Assembly: GCF_041146395.1 (NCBI RefSeq)
Contig: NC_090989.1
Location: forward strand, 47,518,501 to 47,582,500
DNA: 64,000 bases
Reading direction: 5' to 3'
Source: Eulemur rufifrons
Taxonomy: Eukaryota; Chordata; Mammalia; Primates; Lemuridae
The translations under genes were made by a program, and so were the position numbers. Below are positions 56,863 through 64,000 of this stretch, in pieces. The notes under the pieces were generated by a model. The model worked only from the letters and a program-made list of their open reading frames with translations. It made no database searches and had not been told where the DNA came from. Numbering within the stretch: position 1 is the first letter of the stretch; each line of letters begins with the position of its first letter.

Positions 56863-56993
56863 TTAAATTTTTTTGAGATGGGGTCTTGTTATGTTGGCCA
56901 GGCTGGTCTCAAACTCCTAGGGTCAAGCAATCCTCCCACCTCAGCCTCTCAAACAGCTGAGACTACAAGTGTGCACCCCCACACCCAGCCTAT
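56863..56993 (-). mobile_element. Alu monomer fragment
   Basis: A second, separate Alu piece abutting the previous one: 'gagatggggtcttgttatgt' to 'cacacccagcc'. One arm only. Confidence 0.8.
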
Positions 56994-57049
56994 TTCTTTG
57001 CTTCTATTCAATCTCTGTATTTCACCCATAAACGCTAAGACCTCTTAAA

Positions 57050-57556
57050 GCTCTTCATTGGCACCTCAGTGAGCCTTAGCATCTTGCAAATCATTCACAG
57101 CTCTTCATGAGGAGCTGCTTTTTCAGAATCATCCTTATTGGGTCTTCCCCCTTGAACTCTATGATGTTCCAGTTGTCCCAAATTATTTGACATTTTCCAA
57201 AGGTGCCATATGTTTTATGCCTGAGGCTTTTGTTCAGGCTGCCCTGAAAGCCTCTCCCCACTTTATCTGCCAGTGAACACCTATTCATTATTGAAGACTC
57301 AACACATGCTATCTCGTGCTTTCTTTCCAAAGACCACTTGACTCTTCCCTCTTTTGTCTCTGCAGTTACCTGCCTACCCACCTGCCATAACACCCGTAAT
57401 TCCTTATTGCTGATCTATGCTCACATGTTTGTCTCCCACCTACTAGAAACAAAGCTCTTCAAGGTAAGTCTGTCTCTTATTCATCTTTGAATCTCCAATG
57501 CCTAACACAGTACCTGCCATATAGTAAGTAGGTGTTCAATAAACATTTGTTGACTG
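57050..57556 (+). mobile_element. L2 3' segment
   Basis: A long diverged L2 ending 'ggtgttcaataaacatttgt'. Internal 'ttcaggctgccctgaaagcc' and 'aaagaccacttgactcttcc' match L2 layout. Confidence 0.7.
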
Positions 57557-58359
57557 CACCAATGAAAATAGTGTTTACTGTGTTGTTAGCTGAGCACTTT
57601 AAACATTTCCAAAATCTGTTTTAAATTGTATCCAATTTTGGTGTTTGAGAAAACTTTGATCAAGTAATCTTCCATTTTCATGAGAAGCTGATGATTTTCT
57701 TTTACAAGGCCACTCGAAGTTCTCTCCAGCCTCGTATCGGACACTATGCATCTATCTTTGTGTGTCTTGGTCAGTTGGCATTATTTCAACTGGGCTTACC
57801 CATGGCTGTCTACTTGCGTATAGAAACTCAACTTGTAACTGTGGAAGTGAAAAAGGGGAAAACAGGGGATGTCAAAAGTGAACATGAATTTCCCATTAGT
57901 TGCTAACTGGCTTTGAACTTCCTCTCCATTGAGGCTTAGAGTAAAGTCAAAGCTATTATTGTGTGCTCGGGCCTGGCCTGGCTATGGATCATACTGTTGT
58001 TCAGGTCTTTATCTGTTGCGTTAAACTATATGAACTCTCTTCCCAGGGATCTTAGTCCTAAGTTATTTGGGTTCAATGTATTTGTCCTGGAAGTGGAGAT
58101 TTAGTCCTTCCTTGTGAAAGTGAAGATACTAATCCCTTAAAAAGTATTCTAACTTTTTGTGTCATTTCATTGTAAAAAAAAAAAATAGCTGACATAGGAT
58201 ATGATTCTTATTAATAAAGCAACTACATTTTGCACCAGCTAGCTCTTGTCCAGGAGTGAGGGCAGGTAAGGGAAGGGTGGAAATTTTCTATCTCTTAGTC
58301 TCATTTGGCCAGGGTTAGGGTCAGAGTGGGACTCTGTCTCCTGCTTGTTTCATGCCCAC
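57557..58359. other. Non-coding stretch, no gene seen
   Basis: No exon or named repeat. A short poly-A at about 58174. Confidence 0.4.
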
Positions 58360-58487
58360 AATTTCTCTACAACTCAGATCTTTCCTAGACTATATAATTC
58401 CCCTAAGAGATGGCAATTTCTTTCCAGAGAGCTCCATATCTTAGGGGAATTACATAGTCTAGGAAAGATCCAAGTTGTAAAGAAATT
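58360..58487. repeat. 54-bp-arm inverted repeat (hairpin), unassigned
   Basis: Left arm 58360-58413, 20-base loop 58414-58433, right arm 58434-58487. The arms pair at 49 of 54 positions without any gap. In minus-strand RNA four of the five mismatches become G:U wobbles, so that strand would fold into a nearly continuous 54-bp stem. It could be a MITE of an unfamiliar family, a recent inverted duplication or a small-RNA precursor. I do not recognise its sequence. Confidence 0.85.
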
Positions 58488-59598
58488 ATTTAGTTCCATA
58501 GCATCATGATTTTTAATTATCATATCACCAATTTAAGTTGAAGCAATATTTCTCAGACTTGCATTTTCAGTAGGACCAAGTGGAAGCTTGTTAAAACAGA
58601 TATCCCTGGAAATTCTGGTTCAGGAGGCCTAGAGAGGACCCTGGGAAAAGTGTATTTTTAACCATTTCCTGAGGCAATCCTGTTGTACAAAGACAGAAAA
58701 TAATTTTTTTTTTTTGATTGTTGGAGACATACAGGACAATGTGATCATTCTGAAAGGAGCCCTTAGTATTCTGAGTTTGTAGACAGCCCAATGTACCTTT
58801 CTAAAAATAGGTTCCATAAACTGACAATTTCTGCTCCAAATATCATCTATTTTCAGTGTCTGCAAGTTCTATTGATCTTGTGGAAAACACCCATGAGCAG
58901 AAAGCCAAGATGGCATCCAAGAAGGAGTTGCAGTCGTGTTCGGTGGAATGCTCATCACAGCAGAATGTAAGGGTAGATTTTCCAGCTTACTCCTGAGGTT
59001 TCTCCTCAGGCTGTGGACTGTGGAGTGAGTTTATATCACTGCACCCTCCTGCTATGATTATATAATTGCTATAAGGGTAGTACCAGCCTGAAGTTTGGGC
59101 AGATTTGACAAGGTGGTAGTACAGAAGGGGAGGGCAGAGCAGGATCAAAGATGCACGGCTAAAGAGGTGAGCAAATATATAGATTTGCTGTCTTATAACC
59201 TGCTTTCTGCTATGAGCTCAAAAAGTTGGTTCAGTCCTCCAGGTTTGATTCAGGTCTCCCAAATGTAGGTTTAGTCTCTATGTTTGTAGCATCTATCTGC
59301 TGCATGAGCTCTGGAGTTAGGGGTGTCTAGCGGAGGGGCAAGGGAGTAGTGGTTGGTGTGGATTTTCACTTAAATTTTGTCAAATAACAAATAACTTACA
59401 TAACATCCCTGAGAAGCATGAAATTTTCAGAGAGTACTTTTCAACAACCATTTCTCAGATGCTATTTTGATCTTGGGGAACTTGGGGTGGGAGGGCACAC
59501 CCAAACCTTGTGGCAGACTCCAGAAATACTTTAGCTTGTCTCAGTAACCCAAATGTCATAGATGTCCAAGGACAGGGTATAGCTGTAGTTTCTTTTTT
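58488..59598. other. Non-coding stretch, no gene seen
   Basis: No recognised exon or repeat. Confidence 0.4.
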
Positions 59599-59709
59599 GT
59601 TTTCTTTTGTTTTGTTTTGTTTTGAGATAGGGTCTCAATCTGTTGCCTGAGCTAGAGAGCAGTGGCATCATCATAGCTCACTGCAAACTCAAACTCCTGG
59701 GCTCAAGCA
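59599..59709 (-). mobile_element. Free left Alu monomer (FLAM-like)
   Basis: Only a left Alu arm in reverse ('gagatagggtctcaatctgt' to 'ctgggctcaagca'), flanked by the direct repeat tgtagtttcttttt (from 59584, and from 59710). Confidence 0.85.
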
Positions 59710-59762
59710 TGTAGTTTCTTTTTGAAGAAAAGATTTAATGAAACTGTCAGGAGTAATTTTCT

Positions 59763-60116
59763 TTTCTTTTCTTTCTTTTTCTTTTTTTTTTTTTTTGAGA
59801 CAGAGTCTTGCTCTATTGCCCAGGCTAGAGTGAGTGCCGTGGCATCAGCCTAGCTCACAGCAACCCCAAACTCCTAGGCTCAAGCAATCCTCCTGCCTCA
59901 GCCTCCCGAGTAGCTGTGACTACAGGCATGCATCATCATCCCCGGATAATTTTTCTTTATATATTTTTAGCTGTCCAAATAATTTCTTTCCATTTTTTAG
60001 TAGAAACGAGGTCTTGTTCTTGCTCAGGCTGGTTTCGAACTCCTAACCTTGAGTGATCCTCCTACCTCGGCCTCCCAGAGTGCTAGGATTACAGGCGTGA
60101 GCCACCGCGCCCGGCC
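59763..60116 (-). mobile_element. Alu SINE, strepsirrhine type
   Basis: Full reverse Alu with lineage insertion. Target-site duplication gagtaattttct (59751-59762 and 60119-60130). Confidence 0.94.
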
Positions 60117-60189
60117 AAGAGTAATTTTCTATCGACTACACATCCTCCTTCCTGGAGCTGAGGGAATTAGTAGAAATTGTACTATTCTC

Positions 60190-60235
60190 TAGGTTTGAAA
60201 AACTATAAATATCTTTAGGTTTGAAAAACTATAAA
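60190..60235. repeat. 26-bp tandem duplication
   Basis: taggtttgaaaaactataaa occurs at 60190-60209 and again at 60216-60235, identical. Confidence 0.9.
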
Positions 60236-60244
60236 AGAGTGCTA

Positions 60245-63200
60245 AAATTTGGGGACTTAGGAAATATAAGAGGGAAGGAACCTTGTGAATATTGGGTTCA
60301 AACACCTGAAATCACCTTTGTCCTTCTCTTTTAAATGGTTGTTTGGCTTTGTATTCATGGAACGGTATAAGCTAATGCTACTCTTCCCTAATAAGTCACT
60401 AAAATTGACCGGGGGTAGACAAGGACCTCTTATCTGCCCTTTGTCTCTCTGGAGTGCAGTACTCCAACACCTGTGATCACCAAACCCAGAAAATTTGACT
60501 TCAGTTTTTTGCCAAGGAATCACTTGGGTAGAACATAAAGTCCTGACACAGCCAGCCTCTGTTGTTTGCAAAATAGCATTGACGTTGAAGCCGGACACAG
60601 CAGTGAAAGTTTCCTGGTTGTTTGACTTTAAGTATGTCATTCATTCTGTCAAGCCTTTGTGTTCTCACCTGTACAATGTTATCACTTATAACTCGAATGA
60701 GTTGAATGGTAATACATATGTAAAATGTCTGGAATGCAATAAAGACTATAAAGTATGCACTTTTGGGTAAATAACATTTTTATAATGATATTAAAATTAC
60801 TCTCCTTTACTGATTGCACTCTTCTGAAGTAGGACAGTCATGTGAGTAGATTTAATAAGGGACTTTTAGAAGGAAAAACGCACCTAATTTGGAGGAGTAG
60901 GTAAAGGTGAACCTGTTAAAAGGCAACAACCTGGGGCGACTGTCTTTACAGAGAGCATCCTGTTTGCCTGCACTCTGGTAGAAGTAATATGTGGGCAAAC
61001 AAGTGACTTATTTGACATTGTCATAAAAAGGCCAAATTCCAGCAACAACATTTACATCCCCTCTGGCAAACACTTCCAAAAGGATACGTTCTTTAAAACA
61101 CGTAGACATAAATTGTGTTTCGTGCAAACTAACTTTTAATAAGTAAATACGTTTCACCTGTTTTGGTGTTTTCATATGACTCTCTGTAGGTCTATATTAT
61201 TGTCTCCCTAATATGCTTTCCCCAAGCCTTCGCCTTCCCCTCCGGCCTCCAATCCCTTCCCTAACTTGGCCAGTGCCTCCCTTATTCTTCCCCACCCCCA
61301 ACCTCCCACCCTATGCAGATTTTATTAGAAAGGAATCCAGAGATCTCACCGTCATGATAACAATATAACTTATATAAACCCATTTACTTTGCAAACTAAT
61401 TTCACAGGCAAGATTGGGTTCACTCCTTCTACTAACCCTGGGTGTTAGTTTACCCCACTTCTGAGAATGAAGAAATTGAAGTCAGGAGAGGTGGCAAAGC
61501 AAATGATATCAGATCGTGGCATAGTTCATTTTATCTTTTATTAATTGTCTGCTTTATCTATCATACAACATTCTCTCCTTTGCAGACAAATATCTTATAT
61601 TGACCAGTGGGTCTTTTTTGTCTGCATTTTAAGAGTCTTAATTCTAGGTATTGTTTTAATTAGGACACCACTTTATGGAGACTCTTGTATTGTTGTATGC
61701 ATGTCTATGTTAGGATGGTCAGAAAAGAGAAATTGTGTTGGTAATAAAGAAACTGCTGAGTAGCAAAAAAAGGAGAAGAAAATATTTTATTTGATACAAA
61801 ACAGAGAACATTTGAGTTACTAAGACAAAACAGGATTTGAATAATTATGAGTCTACAAACCACATGAGTCTACAGTCTTGCTAGTGAGGTTCCCTGAAGG
61901 CTATTCTAGAATCTTGCTCAGCAACTAGTGAAAAAATATGGTTGAAAAAACAAAGACTATTCTGCCAGTTCCCCGTCCCGTTGTGGCTGTGGGACAAATT
62001 TTATGTAATAAAGTACTATTTAAAGTATGAGCTGTAATTTTACTTAGCTGACTTTCCTTAATTCTGAAGAAAGAACATTGAACCCTTTGGTTGAAACTTA
62101 TGGAGCTGTAGCTTCAGCCACATAAATGATTTAAATCTCACAATGTCCCTGAAAGATTGTTAAATATTTTCCTCTTTTTGTCACAGAAGAAGCCTGGATA
62201 TGAATAACAATAACAAAATGGTACTTTATAAGATCTTTACTTTTCCTCCATAGTATTCGCTACAATTAAAATTCATTCTTTATATTAACCGAATTGAACT
62301 GGGGAGGCAAGAAAGGACCAGGCAGACCTTACAGTGCTTCATGATTATTTTGAAAGTTAAGTCATTATCCTGGCTTTGATTAACGATTGAGGGACACACA
62401 CTGGTACCTGAAGCGTGAGAGGCTCCGGTTGCCAGTGGAGAGCTACACAAGCCAGCTCTTAACCCAGTCTTCCCACTCCTTTCTCTTATGTCTGCTTGGC
62501 ACTTTTACACCTTCCCACACTGATTCATACACACTTTATACATACTAATTATTGACTCTAAAGTAATAGGACTTTCTTTTTAACCAACATGCCTGAACTT
62601 ACATATCCAAATACAGCTTGTTCCTTTCTAAATAAAACATATTTCTCCGTTATTGTGATTTTCAAGCTTTTTGAATTTCACTTTTTGGGAACCTTTTGTT
62701 TTTTAATACCTTCAATGAGTGGTAAACTTTGCTCCTTAGAGTGGATTTACTTTCTGAAAATATCTTAACATTATTTGAAGCCAAGTGAAGTAGATGACCA
62801 GTCTGAGTAACATAAATTGTGGTAAAATGAGCTGCGAACACAAGCAATTCTGCCTGAGGAGTTCCCATTTCTTGTTGCTCTAATCTCTTTTATTATATAA
62901 AGGACTGCCAGAGTCAACATTTTAAAATTGAATTCTGGTGATGAAATTTTTTGATCCTAATGCTTTTCCTTTACAGAGTCAAAATGTCATGCCCTCCCCT
63001 ACCTTCGCCCCCAATTGAGCTTCCCACGGTACCGCCATTGACTCTGGTTGCTTGTACTGAACTACTAGATGTTCAATACTTACCAACTCTGTGCTTTGCC
63101 CATTTTGTTGCTTATGGAATAGCCTTTCCTTATTCCCATTGATTTATATTTATTACCCCTTTATTCTAGAAAAGTTTTAATGTGGCCTTCTTCATTCCTG

Positions 63201-63419
63201 CTGACTTCCTACTCATCTTTAAGGATCTATATAATGATAATTCCCATATCTTCCCAATTGTAAATTAATCTCTCTGAGTTTCCATAGTATTCCGTGATGC
63301 CTTCTATCTTATAGCATAGCTACTAGATTCTAAAGTTTTTGTTTAGGTGTCTTCAGTTTTGTAGGAGTAGCACCTAGCGGTGACTTGTACGTGGAAAGTG
63401 TTCAATATTTGTTTTTGGC
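60245..63419. other. Non-coding stretch, no gene seen
   Basis: AT-rich. A pyrimidine-rich patch at about 61200-61315 ('ttccccacccccaacctccc') is the only marked compositional feature. Short open frames have no family resemblance. Confidence 0.45.
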
Positions 63420-63690
63420 ACTGATCCTGAAGACAATTCACCATGTGGAGGGAAATCAAGCCACAGTCCTGGCTGAACTCCTAATTGACGTGCCAGCTAC
63501 CCGAGGGAGCCATTTTGAAAGTGGATCATTGCATCTTCCTGACCTGCCTCTTCTGATGCACCATGGAGCCGAGATGAGCTGTTCCCACTGAGTCCTGCCC
63601 AAATTACAGATTTATGGGCACTCTAAGTGACTTTTGTTTTAAGGCACTAAATTTTGGAGTGGTCTATTATACAACAACAGATAACTGATC
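63420..63690 (+). mobile_element. MaLR (MLT1-type) LTR 3' part
   Basis: 'actgagtcctgcccaaatta', 'ttaaggcactaaattttgga' and 'acaacaacagataactgatc' are the MLT1 3' end. Confidence 0.75.
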
Positions 63691-64000
63691 CATCTTGTAT
63701 ATAGATCATGGATCACAAATTTTGATTTGTGAATCATATGTCAGACTCCTCAGATTGGAGATGAGAAATGAATGGTCCAGAGTACAGGTAGATTTAAAAT
63801 ATGCTATTATTGTGCTCTTCTGGATGGAGGTAGATGGTTGACAAAAAGACCCCTGGATGTGAAATGAAGAGTCATGGGCTTTCAGTCTACTTCTGCTACT
63901 TGCCAGCTGGGCGAACTTGGCCAAGAGGTTTAATTTCCCTGATGTCAATTTATTCTCCTGTTAAATGTGATTAATAACAACAGACCAAAATTTGTCTTTC

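Overview
The window is primate nuclear DNA, most likely from a strepsirrhine (lemur-type) genome. Genes are split by GT-AG introns. The interspersed repeats are Alu, L1, MIR, L2, MaLR and hAT types. The young Alus share a diagnostic right-arm insertion (a 'ctatatat...ttagttgtcc' type segment before 'tttctttctattttta') typical of strepsirrhine rather than human Alus. The 3' tail of the youngest L1 copy also looks strepsirrhine. Species assignment is inference. Two protein-coding genes are recognisable, both on the + strand. They match the human neighbours NXPE3 and NFKBIZ (3q12.3) in order and orientation.

Layout. 1-7581: the 3' end of NXPE3, with its last two coding exons (4009-4215, 7031-7581). 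7582-~11500: NXPE3 3' UTR and downstream DNA, AT-rich. ~11750-12180: an isolated GC-rich block with a TATA box and a perfect NF-kB site, interpreted as a distal NFKBIZ promoter with a non-coding first exon. 12.2-32.1 kb: a long repeat-rich stretch (distal intron or intergenic) with Alu, MIR, L2 and MaLR copies, a solo ERV LTR nested in an L1, a truncated L1, DNA transposons, and a decayed hAT-transposase-derived pseudogene (27.15-28.69 kb, minus strand). 32.15-33.06 kb: CpG island promoter and first coding exon of NFKBIZ. 32727-42277: the complete NFKBIZ coding region, 12 exons, all junctions GT-AG and frame-consistent, giving a 716-residue I-kappa-B-zeta with an OCA motif, a bipartite NLS, a low-complexity activation region and C-terminal ankyrin repeats. 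42278-~43650: NFKBIZ 3' UTR, opening with four stem-loops, two of which have UAU loops on long stems. 43.7-64 kb: gene-poor DNA with MaLR LTRs, an intact solo ERV1-type LTR with target-site duplication (48121-48554), L1, L2 and Alu copies, and an unassigned 54-bp-stem inverted repeat (58360-58487).

How it works together. NXPE3 encodes a neurexophilin/PC-esterase family protein and has no obvious functional tie to its neighbour. NFKBIZ is an inducible nuclear I-kappa-B. The sequence shows three layers of possible control: a distal kB/TATA promoter that would yield an N-terminally shorter protein starting at Met100, a proximal CpG-island promoter for the full-length form, and a 3' UTR stem-loop cluster of the type recognised by Regnase-1 and Roquin. 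I found no wholly undescribed multi-gene system. The best second-look items are the 58.4 kb hairpin, the distal promoter, the transposase pseudogene and the lineage-specific insertions.
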